A stretch of 13,498 nt of DNA from an uncultured Eubacteriales bacterium (lineage in GTDB: Bacteria; Bacillota; Clostridia; Oscillospirales; Oscillospiraceae), in the NCBI GenBank assembly GCA_900554625.1, contig USHP01000020.1, positions 1-13,498 on the forward strand, written 5' to 3'. The notes below the pieces were generated by a model. The model saw nothing but the letters and a program-made list of their open reading frames with translations. It was not told the DNA's origin and made no database searches. Below, in pieces: positions 1-7,274 of this stretch; the first letter of the stretch is position 1, and every line of letters starts with the position of its first letter. The position numbers were made by a program, and so were the translations under genes.

Positions 1-764
1 CCGTCCTCCAGCTTGACGCCCTCGGACACCGCAATGACGATGCTGGGCTTTTTGGCCTGCATCCGCTCCACCTTCTCGATGAAGTGGTCGACATTGAAGG
101 GGATCTCCGGCAGGCAGATCATGTCCACGCCCTCGCAGTCCTCGGCGCGGGCCAGGGCGGCCGCGGCGGTCAGCCAGTCGGCATTGCGGCCCATGATCTC
201 AACGATGGTCACATACTTGGTGCCGTAAACGGTGGCGTCGCGGATGATCTCTTTCATCACCACGCCGATGTACTTGGCGGCGCTGCCGTAGCCGGGGGTG
301 TGGTCGGTGACCATCAGGTCGTTGTCGATGGTCTTGGGCACGCCCATGACGCGGCACTCATAGCCAACCCGGTTCATGTACTTGGAAATCTTGTTGCAGG
401 TATCCATGGAGTCGTTGCCGCCGTTGTAGAAGAAGTAACGGACATTGTACTTCTTGAAGATCTCCAGAATCTTCTTGTAGTCAGTGTCGTCCACATCGGG
501 ATCGGCAATCTTGTAACGGCAGGAGCCCAGTGCGGAAGAAGGAGTATGGAGCATGTTCTCCAGCTCAGCGGGATCTTCCTCGTCCATGATCATCAGCTGA
601 TCGTTCAGAACGCCCTTGATGCCGTGGAAAGCGCCGTAAACCTTGGTGATGTTGGGATTCTCCAGACCGGCCTTGATAACGCCGTAAGCGGAGCAGTTGA
701 TGACGGAAGAGGGACCGCCGGACTGACCGATGATCAGAGAACCAACCAGAGTCTTTTCTGACAT
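1..764 (-). CDS. pfp: 6-phosphofructokinase, PPi-type active site (5' part; 3' end outside window)
   Basis: This enzyme phosphorylates fructose 6-phosphate to fructose 1,6-bisphosphate in cytoplasmic glycolysis. 254 codons are present and the gene runs off the window. The start is the ATG at 764-762, preceded by GGAGG. Visible motifs are the N-terminal glycine-rich GQSGGPSSVIN (residues 13-23), YNGGNDSMDT (113-122) and VPKTIDND (142-149), the last holding the catalytic TID. In ATP-dependent PfkA the matching residues are Gly in GGDGS and Gly in PGTIDND. Here they are Asp118 and Lys144, the pair known from pyrophosphate-dependent enzymes. I therefore infer PPi as phosphoryl donor, which would make the step reversible. 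The gene is divergent from the class II aldolase, the next enzyme of the pathway. Family assignment is secure; cofactor choice is inferred from two residues. Confidence 0.9.
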   Translation of the reverse strand, partial: MSEKTLVGSLIIGQSGGPSSVINCSAYGVIKAGLENPNITKVYGAFHGIKGVLNDQLMIMDEEDPAELENMLHTPSSALGSCRYKIADPDVDDTDYKKILEIFKKYNVRYFFYNGGNDSMDTCNKISKYMNRVGYECRVMGVPKTIDNDLMVTDHTPGYGSAAKYIGVVMKEIIRDATVYGTKYVTIVEIMGRNADWLTAAAALARAEDCEGVDMICLPEIPFNVDHFIEKVERMQAKKPSIVIAVSEGVKLED

Positions 765-800
765 TGTATATTACCTCCAAAAAATAATACGAACTCGGCA

Positions 801-832
801 GGGATTTGGGCAGTGTGTCCCCCACAAATCCC
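801..832 (-). promoter_or_regulatory. Hairpin at the 5' end of the phosphofructokinase mRNA
   Basis: An 8-bp perfect inverted repeat (GGGATTTG at 801-808, CAAATCCC at 825-832) lies a few bases after the predicted transcription start and well upstream of the RBS. It does not cover the SD and no T-run follows it. It may stabilise the 5' end of the mRNA; no specific regulatory role can be shown. Confidence 0.35.
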
Positions 833-841
833 AACATTTGA

Positions 842-870
842 ATTATAGCACGCAACATCAGAAATGGCAA
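842..870 (-). promoter_or_regulatory. Promoter of the phosphofructokinase gene
   Basis: On the minus strand, TTGCCA (870-865) and TATAAT (847-842) are separated by 17 bp, with an extended TGc before the -10. Transcription should start near 835, giving a leader of about 70 nt. Confidence 0.75.
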
Positions 871-879
871 ATATTTTTA

Positions 880-907
880 TTGAAAAGAAGAGAAAATGTG
901 TTATAAT
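880..907 (+). promoter_or_regulatory. Promoter of fba
   Basis: TTGAAA (880-885) and a consensus TATAAT (902-907) are 16 bp apart, with an extended TGt before the -10. The -35 lies 9 bp from the -35 of the divergent phosphofructokinase promoter. The longer in-frame ATG at 896 overlaps this promoter and cannot be the start. Confidence 0.8.
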
Positions 908-961
908 GGTAGACGAAGAAATGCGAACCCCGGTTCGCTATTTAAGAAAGGATTGATTCCA

Positions 962-1900
962 ATGGCTCTTGTTACCACTACCGAGATGTTCAAGAAGGCT
1001 TACGACGGCGGCTACGCCATCGGTGCTTTCAACGTCAACAACATGGAAATCGTTCAGGCCATCACTGAGGCCTGCCGTGAGGAGAAGGCTCCTGTCATCC
1101 TGCAGGTGTCCAAGGGTGCCCGCGCTTACGCCAACCACACCTACCTGGTGAAGCTGGTGGAGGCTGCTGTGATTGAGTGCCCCGAAATCCCCATCGCTCT
1201 GCACCTGGACCATGGCGACAGCTTCGAGACCTGCAAGTCCTGCATCGACGGCGGCTTCACTTCCGTCATGATCGACGCTTCCTCCAAGCCCTTCGCTGAG
1301 AACATCGAGATCACCAAGAAGGTTGTTGAGTACGCTCACGACCACGGTGTTGTGGTTGAGGCTGAGCTGGGTGCTCTGGCCGGCGTTGAGGACGAAGTCA
1401 ACGTTTCCGCTGAGAACTCCCACTACACCCGTCCCGAGGAAGTAGAAGAGTTCGTTGCCAAGACCGGCTGCGACTCCCTGGCTATCGCCATCGGCACTTC
1501 CCACGGCGCTTACAAGTTCAAGCCCGGCACCAACCCCCAGCTGCGCTTCGACATCCTGGAGGAAGTCATCAAGAAGCTGCCCGGCTTCCCCATCGTGCTG
1601 CACGGTTCTTCTTCCGTTCCTCAGGAGTACGTAGAGATGGTCAACGCCTACGGCGGTGCTATGCCCGGTGCTATCGGCGTGCCCGAGGATCAGCTGCGTC
1701 ACGCTGCTGAGCTGGCTGTGTGCAAGATCAACATCGACTCCGACCTGCGTCTGGCCATGACCGGCACCATCCGTAAGTTCTTCGCCGAGCATCCCGACAA
1801 GTTCGATCCCCGTGAGTACCTGAAGCCCGCCCGTGCCAACATCAAGGAACTGGTTCGCCACAAGCTGGTGGACGTTCTGGGCTGCGCTGGCAAGGCCTAA
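962..1900 (+). CDS. fba: Fructose-bisphosphate aldolase, class II
   Basis: This 312-residue cytoplasmic enzyme is a zinc-dependent aldolase that cleaves fructose 1,6-bisphosphate to dihydroxyacetone phosphate and glyceraldehyde 3-phosphate. The start is ATG 962, preceded by AAAGGA; an upstream in-frame ATG at 896 overlaps the promoter. Class II hallmarks are visible: LHLDHG with catalytic Asp83 and zinc ligand His84, Glu135 in VEAELG, zinc His181 in IGTSHGAYK, zinc His214 in VLHGSSSVP, and the NIDSDLR phosphate-binding segment (257-263). Length and motifs fit the roughly 300-residue Bacillus-type subfamily. Codon use is strongly biased (GGC, CTG, AAG, GCT), as expected for high expression. 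It is monocistronic, with its own promoter and a strong terminator. Confidence 0.97.
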   Translation: MALVTTTEMFKKAYDGGYAIGAFNVNNMEIVQAITEACREEKAPVILQVSKGARAYANHTYLVKLVEAAVIECPEIPIALHLDHGDSFETCKSCIDGGFTSVMIDASSKPFAENIEITKKVVEYAHDHGVVVEAELGALAGVEDEVNVSAENSHYTRPEEVEEFVAKTGCDSLAIAIGTSHGAYKFKPGTNPQLRFDILEEVIKKLPGFPIVLHGSSSVPQEYVEMVNAYGGAMPGAIGVPEDQLRHAAELAVCKINIDSDLRLAMTGTIRKFFAEHPDKFDPREYLKPARANIKELVRHKLVDVLGCAGKA

Positions 1901-1914
1901 GTTCAAACCCTTTC

Positions 1915-1951
1915 AAAAAATGGACTTCCTTCGGGAAGTCCATTTTGTTTT
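1915..1951 (+). terminator. Rho-independent terminator of fba, possibly bidirectional
   Basis: A 13-bp perfect stem (1917-1929 with 1934-1946) is capped by a UUCG tetraloop closed by C-G and runs into a T-rich tail. The A-run on the 5' side means it could also terminate the minus-strand glucosyltransferase gene that ends at 2001. Confidence 0.92.
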
Positions 1952-2000
1952 GCTCCATAAAACCGCACCAGAAATTTACGCACGTCTCAGAGAGCCATCT

Positions 2001-3541
2001 TTACTCTTTTCCAAAATTCACCACAATAAAATCATCAAATTCCTGCAAGCTACCTTCTTTGGGCCAAGAAGGCATTCCTTCCGCTTTCTGGTACGCACTG
2101 TAATATTGCTCTTGTGTTGGAGACAGGATAAAATCATACCCATGCATGCGAAAAATTTCCGCCGCAAAAGGCTGCAAGGGATCTTCAAACGCCGTTGCAG
2201 ACCAATACAGCATAGATTTACCAATTACCTGACTCCCCGGATACAGTGCCGTGTTCAAATAACCATTTTCCGGGTAATGGGCGAATATTACCGGCTTTGA
2301 AACATCACACTCTGCCAACAATTTTGTTGCCAATGTATGTATTACGAATTCTTCCTTTTTATAGCGAACATAATCACTATAAAACCATCGATTCATATCT
2401 GCCGACTGTACAAAAACCAGCAGCCCCACTCCTGCAATCAAAGCACTCTTGACGATTCTTCTGCTTCCAGCCATCTCTACCACAAGCCATGCAACAAACG
2501 CAGAAAAGAAGCAAAACGTTTGGGCTGCACGTGCTAAAAATTCCCCGCAGCAAACATGGATCAGGAAATTACCAATCCACAATCCAGCAAAACAGCAGAG
2601 TATACAGGGATTCTTCTTGCGGATCGCTACCCATACAGAAACAGTCCCCCCAACTACCGAGAACAAGCAGAACACCAAAATTGGCAAGTATCGTATTCTG
2701 ACAGCTTCCACAAAGGTATCTTTTATAGAAATGACAACTCTTCGAATTTTTTCCCAGATTCCTATATCTACATTGTTCCATATCGTCCAACGTTCGAATT
2801 GTCCAACTTGTCCCGTTGCAATCTGGACCAAACAAACCAACCCATAATAAGCCGCCATAGCCGCAAAAAGAATAGCGGCATATTGCAAGCCTTCATTGAA
2901 TAAATCGCGAAAATTTACGTCTGTGTTATTGATCGCAATCTGCCAAACAAAGACTGCCATAACTCCGCATATATACAAAAAAGCAAACGACTCATAACTG
3001 GAAATCGCCACCATCAAATAGCAAATACTTTTGGCACATAGGCTCGGTTTCTTTTCCTTCACAAACAGTACGCGTACATCAGAGCCAATGCGCTGCAGCA
3101 ATGCGAAAGCATTGTTACTACAACGTCCAGCTGGTAGATGTATTTCTCTGCGACAATCGAACTGCTGATATAGACACAGCAAAATGTACTTATGCCCAGA
3201 AGGCTGATCTCTTTTTTGGCAATGAATTGAAAAAAAGTGCCGTACAGCAGAGCGGATGAGGCAAACAAAACTGCACCTGTAAAGTCCGCAAAAAACGGTA
3301 TAAACTGTACACAGTGCGTAATTTTATTTATCAGTACATGCAGCAGCCGTCCCTGCTGTATCATATTCCCAACATTTGTGGTGAATAAGTAATAGTTTCT
3401 GGCCGGATCATCAACTCCCACAGAAAAATTAGTAATGGTAAATCCAAAACACAAAATAGTAGTAAAAATAACAAAAAATACCAACCATTTTTTCTCTTGA
3501 ATGTTTCTATATAGTGTACTCCAGTAGTTTCGACTCAGCAA
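2001..3541 (-). pseudogene. GtrII-like membrane glucosyltransferase, broken by a frameshift
   Basis: Two overlapping reading frames together encode one polytopic membrane protein of about 513 residues. The N-terminal part (3541 to about 3068) begins at a TTG codon 7 nt after GGGGAGGAG. It has a transmembrane helix (about 19-42), then FSVGVDDPARNYY with Asp44-Asp45 in the first external loop, then more hydrophobic helices. This matches the GtrII glucosyltransferase domain, a GT-C fold that uses lipid-linked sugar donors to modify cell-surface glycans. After Tyr158 the frame reads Cys-Leu-stop; reading continues as LFVKEKKPS in the -1 frame, with further helices and a soluble C-terminal tail ending at 2001. 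One extra base near 3068 (TACTG to TACCTG on the coding strand) restores the full protein. The gene is visibly richer in A+T than its neighbours, suggesting horizontal acquisition. Recent pseudogene, phase-variable gene and sequencing error are all possible. Confidence 0.75.
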
Positions 3542-3579
3542 CGAGATTCTCCTCCCCTTTCAATTACAATTTTCATCAT

Positions 3580-3608
3580 ATTATATCATACGCCCCCTAA
3601 AAGTGCAA
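3580..3608 (-). promoter_or_regulatory. Promoter of the GtrII-like gene
   Basis: On the minus strand, TTGCAC (3608-3603) and TATAAT (3585-3580) have a 17-bp spacer, about 40 bp before the TTG start. An intact strong promoter suggests the gene was inactivated recently or is still expressed. Confidence 0.7.
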
Positions 3609-3685
3609 TTCGTTTTGACATAATGCAGATGCAGCAAGGATATGCAGCACCTGGGTTTTCTCCTCGAGTTTTTTGTTTTCCCCTC

Positions 3686-3714
3686 TTGTAACTTTCTTAA
3701 AAATGTGGTAAACT
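3686..3714 (+). promoter_or_regulatory. Promoter of prfC and its leader
   Basis: TTGTAA (3686-3691) and TAAACT (3709-3714) have a 17-bp spacer and an extended TGg before the -10. The transcript would begin near 3721, leaving about 100 nt ahead of prfC. Confidence 0.55.
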
Positions 3715-3756
3715 GAATTGATTTATGAAAAAAATAGTTACCATTCGGAGGATAGT

Positions 3757-3780
3757 ATGGGTGTTTCTTGTCCGACGTAG
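3757..3780 (+). CDS. Possible 7-codon leader peptide of prfC (MGVSCPT)
   Basis: A GGAGG (3747-3751) is followed after 5 nt by ATG, six further codons and a TAG stop. The ORF lies 42 nt upstream of prfC, in the predicted prfC leader. The peptide would be Met-Gly-Val-Ser-Cys-Pro-Thr. The strong SD and its position between promoter and prfC suggest that it is translated, but an ORF this short can arise by chance. Confidence 0.4.
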   Translation: MGVSCPT

Positions 3781-3781
3781 G

Positions 3782-3815
3782 CCCTCCTGTGGATTGTGAA
3801 TATCGATATGGAGGG
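3782..3815 (+). promoter_or_regulatory. Hairpin that can mask the prfC Shine-Dalgarno
   Basis: CCCTCC (3782-3787) is the exact complement of the prfC SD, GGAGGG (3810-3815), across a 22-nt loop. The same CCTCC can instead pair with the leader SD GGAGG (3747-3751). In addition TCGGA (3745-3749) can pair with TCCGA (3771-3775) inside the leader ORF. These pairings exclude one another, which is the layout of translational attenuators. Confidence 0.4.
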
Positions 3816-3822
3816 TATAATT

Positions 3823-5415
3823 ATGTCAACTTTAGTAGAAGAAATCAGCCGGCGGCGAACCTTCGCCATCATCTCCCACCCCGACGCCGGTAAAACCACC
3901 TTAACGGAAAAATTTCTGCTCTACGGCGGTGCCATTGCCCAGGCCGGCGTGGTCAAGGGCAAAAAGAACTCCCGTGCCGCCACCTCCGACTGGATGGAGA
4001 TCGAAAAGCAGCGTGGTATTTCCGTCACCTCTTCCGTGATGCAGTTTCAGTACAACGGCTACTGCATCAACATTCTGGACACCCCGGGCCACCAGGACTT
4101 TTCCGAAGATACCTACCGTACCTTGATGGCGGCAGACTCTGCGGTGATGGTCATCGACGGTGCCAAGGGTGTGGAACCTCAGACCCGGAAGCTGTTCAAG
4201 GTCTGCGCCATGCGGCACATTCCCATCTTTACCTTTATCAACAAGATGGACCGGGAAACCAAAGACCCCTTCGACCTGCTGGATGAAGTGGAACGGGAAC
4301 TGGGCATTGAAACCTATGCCATGAACTGGCCCATCGGCTGCGGCAAGGATTTTCAGGGCGTTTACGACCGGGAAAAGGCAGAGCTGCTGTTCTTCTCCGG
4401 AGAAACCGGCAAGAAACGGGCGGATAAGGAAGCCATTGACCTGTACGATTCCCGGGTGGCAGAACTTCTGGATTCCAAGGAAAAGCACCAGCAGCTGATT
4501 GACGATGTAGAATTGCTGTCCGCCGGACGGGAAATGGATATGCAGGCTGTCCGGGATGGCCAGCTGTCTCCGGTGTTCTTCGGCTCTGCGCTGACCAACT
4601 TCGGCATTGAGCCCTTCCTAGAAGCTTTCCTGAAACTGACTCCCCCTCCCCTGGCCCGGGCAGCGGACTGCGGCGTCATCGACACCTTTGACCCGGATTT
4701 TTCTGCTTTTGTATTTAAGATTCAGGCCAACATGAACAAGGCCCACCGGGACCGGCTGGCATTCATGCGCATCTGCTCCGGCAAATTCCAGCGGGACGCA
4801 GAATATTACCACGTTCAGGGCAAGAAAAAGATGCGTCTTTCCCAGCCCCAGCAGCTGATGGCCGCAGAGCGGGAAATCGTGGAAGAAGCTTACGCCGGTG
4901 ACGTAATCGGCGTGTTTGACCCGGGCATCTTCTCCATCGGTGATACCATCACCGTGCCGGGAAAGAAGTTCTCCTACTCCGGCATCCCCACCTTTGCTCC
5001 GGAGCATTTCTGCCGGGTGTCCGCCAAGGACTCCATGAAGCGCAAGCAGTTTGTCAAGGGTACTGAACAGATCGCCCAGGAAGGCGCCATTCAGATTTTC
5101 AAGGTTCCCAACTCCGGTATGGAAGAAGTCATTGTCGGCGTAGTCGGCACCTTGCAGCTGGATGTGTTCCAGTACCGGATGAAGAACGAGTACGGCGTGG
5201 ACCTGCGGATGGAAATGCTGCCTTACGAAGAAATCCGCCGGATTGACGAATATCCCGGGGATTTGAGCGACCTGAACCTGGGCAGCGATGCGGAGCTGCT
5301 GGAAGACTATCGGGGCAGAAGTTTGCTGGTGTTCAGCAGCTTCTGGGCCATCGACTTTACCTGTCGGAGAAATCCCGGCCTGAAAGTTTCCGAAATTGTG
5401 GTGTCCGAAGGATAA
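3823..5415 (+). CDS. prfC: Peptide chain release factor 3 (RF3)
   Basis: RF3 is a translational GTPase that recycles RF1 and RF2 from the ribosome after peptide release. The protein is 530 residues, close to E. coli RF3 (529). I chose the ATG at 3823, 7 nt after GGAGGG; the in-frame GTG at 3796 lies upstream of that SD. The G domain shows SHPDAGKTT (G1, 18-26), RGISVTSS (G2, 64-71), DTPGH (G3, 86-90) and NKMD (G4, 140-143). FAIISHPDAGKTTLTEK, SDWMEIEKQRGIS and WPIGCGK mark RF3 rather than EF-G or Tet(M)-type proteins. The C-terminal part (NPGLKVSE) also matches RF3. It ends with a strong terminator and appears to be monocistronic, behind a structured leader with a small upstream ORF. Confidence 0.95.
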   Translation: MSTLVEEISRRRTFAIISHPDAGKTTLTEKFLLYGGAIAQAGVVKGKKNSRAATSDWMEIEKQRGISVTSSVMQFQYNGYCINILDTPGHQDFSEDTYRTLMAADSAVMVIDGAKGVEPQTRKLFKVCAMRHIPIFTFINKMDRETKDPFDLLDEVERELGIETYAMNWPIGCGKDFQGVYDREKAELLFFSGETGKKRADKEAIDLYDSRVAELLDSKEKHQQLIDDVELLSAGREMDMQAVRDGQLSPVFFGSALTNFGIEPFLEAFLKLTPPPLARAADCGVIDTFDPDFSAFVFKIQANMNKAHRDRLAFMRICSGKFQRDAEYYHVQGKKKMRLSQPQQLMAAEREIVEEAYAGDVIGVFDPGIFSIGDTITVPGKKFSYSGIPTFAPEHFCRVSAKDSMKRKQFVKGTEQIAQEGAIQIFKVPNSGMEEVIVGVVGTLQLDVFQYRMKNEYGVDLRMEMLPYEEIRRIDEYPGDLSDLNLGSDAELLEDYRGRSLLVFSSFWAIDFTCRRNPGLKVSEIVVSEG

Positions 5416-5421
5416 CCACTT

Positions 5422-5457
5422 AAGAGGCGGAGGAAGTTCCTCCGCCTCTTGCTTTTT
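5422..5457 (+). terminator. Rho-independent terminator of prfC
   Basis: A GC-rich inverted repeat (AAGAGGCGGAGGAA at 5422-5435, its complement at 5437-5450) forms a stem of about 12 bp with a small loop, followed by TTGCTTTTT. The tail also contains the -35 of the next promoter. Confidence 0.92.
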
Positions 5458-5477
5458 GGGCAGGAAGCGCATATAAT
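5449..5477 (+). promoter_or_regulatory. Promoter of the DUF5662-like gene
   Basis: TTGCTT (5449-5454) lies in the tail of the prfC terminator, with TATAAT (5472-5477) 17 bp downstream. The transcript would begin just ahead of the AGGGAGG RBS at about 5487-5493. Confidence 0.55.
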
Positions 5478-5500
5478 AATCCGAAAAGGGAGGCATCTGT

Positions 5501-6079
5501 ATGAAAGCATGGCAGCATTTTAAGACTATTACCAAACACCGCTGGCTCGTCTGCTGCGGCTGCTTTCGGGTGGGGCTTTACTGGCAGGGACTGACCCACG
5601 ACCTGTCAAAATACTCCCTGACAGAATTTCGGACAGGTGCCAAATACTACCAGGGCACCCGCAGTCCCAACGCCGCCGAACGGGAGGAAAAAGGCTACAG
5701 TGAAGCCTGGATGCACCATAAGGGCCGCAACCGCCACCACTACGAATACTGGACGGATATGGATCGCCAAACCCGAAACTATGAATCTATTCCCATGCCT
5801 CGCAAATACCTGGTGGAAATGGTGATGGACCGGCGTGCCGCCTGCATGACCTACCAGGGAGCAGCCTACCGGGATGATTCTGCCCTGATCTATTTCGACA
5901 GAAGCCGGGAAAAAGAACTGATGCATCCCAAAACCAGCCGGGAACTGGGATATATCCTGACCATGCTGGCAGAAAAAGGGGAAGCAGAAACCTTCCGCTA
6001 CTTAAAAGAATCTGTTCTGGCAGGGGAGCCCTTCCCCTGGGAGCGTCAAGGAGAATGCCCATGGACATCATCGAAGTAA
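5501..6079 (+). CDS. DUF5662-like protein of unknown function
   Basis: This is a soluble 192-residue protein starting at ATG 5501, 7 nt after AGGGAGG. The sequence resembles the DUF5662 family, which is widespread in gut Firmicutes; I know of no established function. Histidines and acidic residues are concentrated in LTHDLSKYS (His33-Asp34), MHHKGRNRHHYEYW (His72-His73, His79-His80) and EMVMDRRAA, which could bind metal in an HD-like arrangement; that is inference. There is no signal peptide or transmembrane helix. The end overlaps the next gene by 19 nt, so the two are probably translationally coupled. The family name is from memory and moderately secure. Confidence 0.75.
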   Translation: MKAWQHFKTITKHRWLVCCGCFRVGLYWQGLTHDLSKYSLTEFRTGAKYYQGTRSPNAAEREEKGYSEAWMHHKGRNRHHYEYWTDMDRQTRNYESIPMPRKYLVEMVMDRRAACMTYQGAAYRDDSALIYFDRSREKELMHPKTSRELGYILTMLAEKGEAETFRYLKESVLAGEPFPWERQGECPWTSSK

Positions 6080-7092
6080 CCATCCCTTCCCAGCTGCACC
6101 ACCTGTCCCAGATCATCACCGGCTTTCTCCTTTTGAAAGAACAGGGCTGGGACGTCAAATTGGTTGACCGTTCCCGGGAGCGGGACTTTCCGTTTCACGA
6201 TCTTCCCGTTGTCCTGGTTCGCTACCGGGGCAAGCAGGTAATCTACGACGTATGGGACGGCTATCAAGATCCGGAAGATATGGCAAAGGGCCTGAAAATC
6301 TGTGATTTTTACTTCAAGCGCAGCTTTTCCGCCGAAAAGAATAAAAAACTGTTTCCGGAGTTTATAGACAGGCTCTATCCCCTTGGGCTGAATTACCATC
6401 TGACCCATCCGAAAAACCCCATCAACGAGCCATTGTGGAAGCATTTCGGCAAACTTTTACAGGGCAGAACACCGGATCGCTATTTCCGTCCGGAAGTATT
6501 TGAAGGCACTGCCTCTGCCTCGGAGCCTGCAAAAATCCTGTTCCTGACCCGGCTGTGGGACGAGAACGAGCCTGCCCTTGATGAGCAAACCCGCCAGGAG
6601 CGCAATTACATCAATCAATCCCGCATCAAAATCATCCGCACCCTGCGGAAGCAGTATGGCAGCGCATTTTTTGGCGGGCTGAATGATCTGCCCCTGTCAC
6701 GGGAGCTGGCCCCGGACCTGATTGTCCCCAAACAATATACCGAGCGCAGGCACTATCTGAATCTGCTGCATAGCTGCGATATCTGCATCGGCACCATGGG
6801 GCTGCACGAAAGCATCGGTTGGAAAACCGGAGAATATGTGGCAGCCGCCAAGGCCATTGTCCACGATACCCTCCATTACAGTCTGCCGGGAAACTTCCTC
6901 CCCGGGCAAAACTACCTGCCCTTTACCACCGCCCAGGAATGCATTGATGCTGTTCAGCAGCTGGTGGACTCTTCGGAGCGCCGCTACGCCATGCAGCAGG
7001 CCAACGAGCAATATTACCGGCATTACCTGAAGCCGGATATCCTGGTAAAAAACACCCTGGAGCTGATCGACAACGCCCTGGCCCAGGCCTGA
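6061..7092 (+). CDS. GT-B fold glycosyltransferase-like protein
   Basis: This is a 343-residue cytoplasmic protein. Two close ATGs exist: 6055, only 1 nt from AAGGAG, and 6061, 7 nt from it. I chose 6061 (MDIIEVTIPSQ). The C-terminal half looks like the donor-binding domain of GT4-type retaining glycosyltransferases. LLHSCDICIG is followed by GLHESIGWKTGEYVAAAKAI, with an E-x7-E pair (Glu250, Glu258) and a small-residue helix, then NYLPFTTAQECIDAV, the usual final Rossmann element. The N-terminal half (IPSQLHHLSQIITGFLLLKEQGWDVKLVD) could be the acceptor-binding Rossmann domain. Donor and acceptor are unknown. It overlaps the DUF5662-like gene by 19 nt. No clear terminator precedes the tRNA promoter, so some read-through is possible. 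Confidence 0.65.
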   Translation: MDIIEVTIPSQLHHLSQIITGFLLLKEQGWDVKLVDRSRERDFPFHDLPVVLVRYRGKQVIYDVWDGYQDPEDMAKGLKICDFYFKRSFSAEKNKKLFPEFIDRLYPLGLNYHLTHPKNPINEPLWKHFGKLLQGRTPDRYFRPEVFEGTASASEPAKILFLTRLWDENEPALDEQTRQERNYINQSRIKIIRTLRKQYGSAFFGGLNDLPLSRELAPDLIVPKQYTERRHYLNLLHSCDICIGTMGLHESIGWKTGEYVAAAKAIVHDTLHYSLPGNFLPGQNYLPFTTAQECIDAVQQLVDSSERRYAMQQANEQYYRHYLKPDILVKNTLELIDNALAQA

Positions 7093-7122
7093 AAAACAAT
7101 GTAAAAAATCCCAATAAAATTC

Positions 7123-7150
7123 TTGACTTTTCGAAATTTCTGCATATAAT
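7123..7150 (+). promoter_or_regulatory. Promoter of tRNA-Gln
   Basis: TTGACT (7123-7128) and consensus TATAAT (7145-7150) are 16 bp apart, ending 13 nt before the mature tRNA 5' end. Confidence 0.75.
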
Positions 7151-7163
7151 ATAACCGTTGCAC

Positions 7164-7237
7164 AGAGGATTAGTGTAACGGTAGCACACCGGACTCTGAC
7201 TCCGTTCGCGGGGGTTCGAATCCCTCATCCTCTGCCA
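7164..7237 (+). tRNA. tRNA-Gln (anticodon CTG), CCA encoded
   Basis: The acceptor stem AGAGGAT (7164-7170) pairs with ATCCTCT (7227-7233), followed by discriminator G and CCA (7235-7237). The D-stem is GTGT/GCAC. The anticodon loop CTCTGAC gives anticodon CTG. The T-arm is GGGGG-TTCGAAT-CCCTC. The outermost anticodon-stem pair (C-T) is mismatched, but the rest of the cloverleaf is sound. G73 suits a glutamine tRNA. It stands alone, with its own promoter and terminator. Confidence 0.93.
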
Positions 7238-7274
7238 AAAGACACCCGACTGCATCCGCGGTCGGGTGTCTTTT
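7237..7274 (+). terminator. Terminator of tRNA-Gln
   Basis: A 17-bp stem (7237-7253 with 7258-7274, including one wobble pair) with loop ATCC ends in TTTT. It starts at the last base of the tRNA CCA. The A-run on the 5' side makes it potentially bidirectional. Confidence 0.9.

Noticed and set aside
84..761. Long open frame on the plus strand across the phosphofructokinase gene
   Set aside because: It is antisense to a gene with clear family motifs. Its protein is Val/Gly/His-rich without recognisable motifs, and it has no RBS.
896..961. Longer N-terminus for the aldolase from ATG 896
   Set aside because: This ATG overlaps the consensus -10 of the gene's promoter, and the added residues are not part of the family. 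ATG 962 has an RBS.
938..1906. Long minus-strand frame across fba
   Set aside because: It is a by-product of the biased codon use of the aldolase, with no motif or RBS of its own.
3056..3090. Programmed -1 frameshift in the GtrII-like gene
   Set aside because: The shift direction fits -1, but there is no X XXY YYZ slippery site and no such mechanism is known to me for this family. A lost base is simpler.
3600..3685. Repeated ATGCAG motifs upstream of prfC
   Set aside because: Three short imperfect copies at irregular spacing do not form a clear operator, and nothing else is visible in this stretch.
3721..3822. Known riboswitch or T-box in the prfC leader
   Set aside because: At about 100 nt, without T-box sequence, specifier loop or recognisable aptamer core, only simple competing stems are supported.
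4618..5535. Minus-strand frame across the end of prfC
   Set aside because: It runs through the prfC terminator and the next start codon and has no family resemblance. The same holds for the frames antisense to prfC at 3901-4488 and to htpG at 11091-12077.
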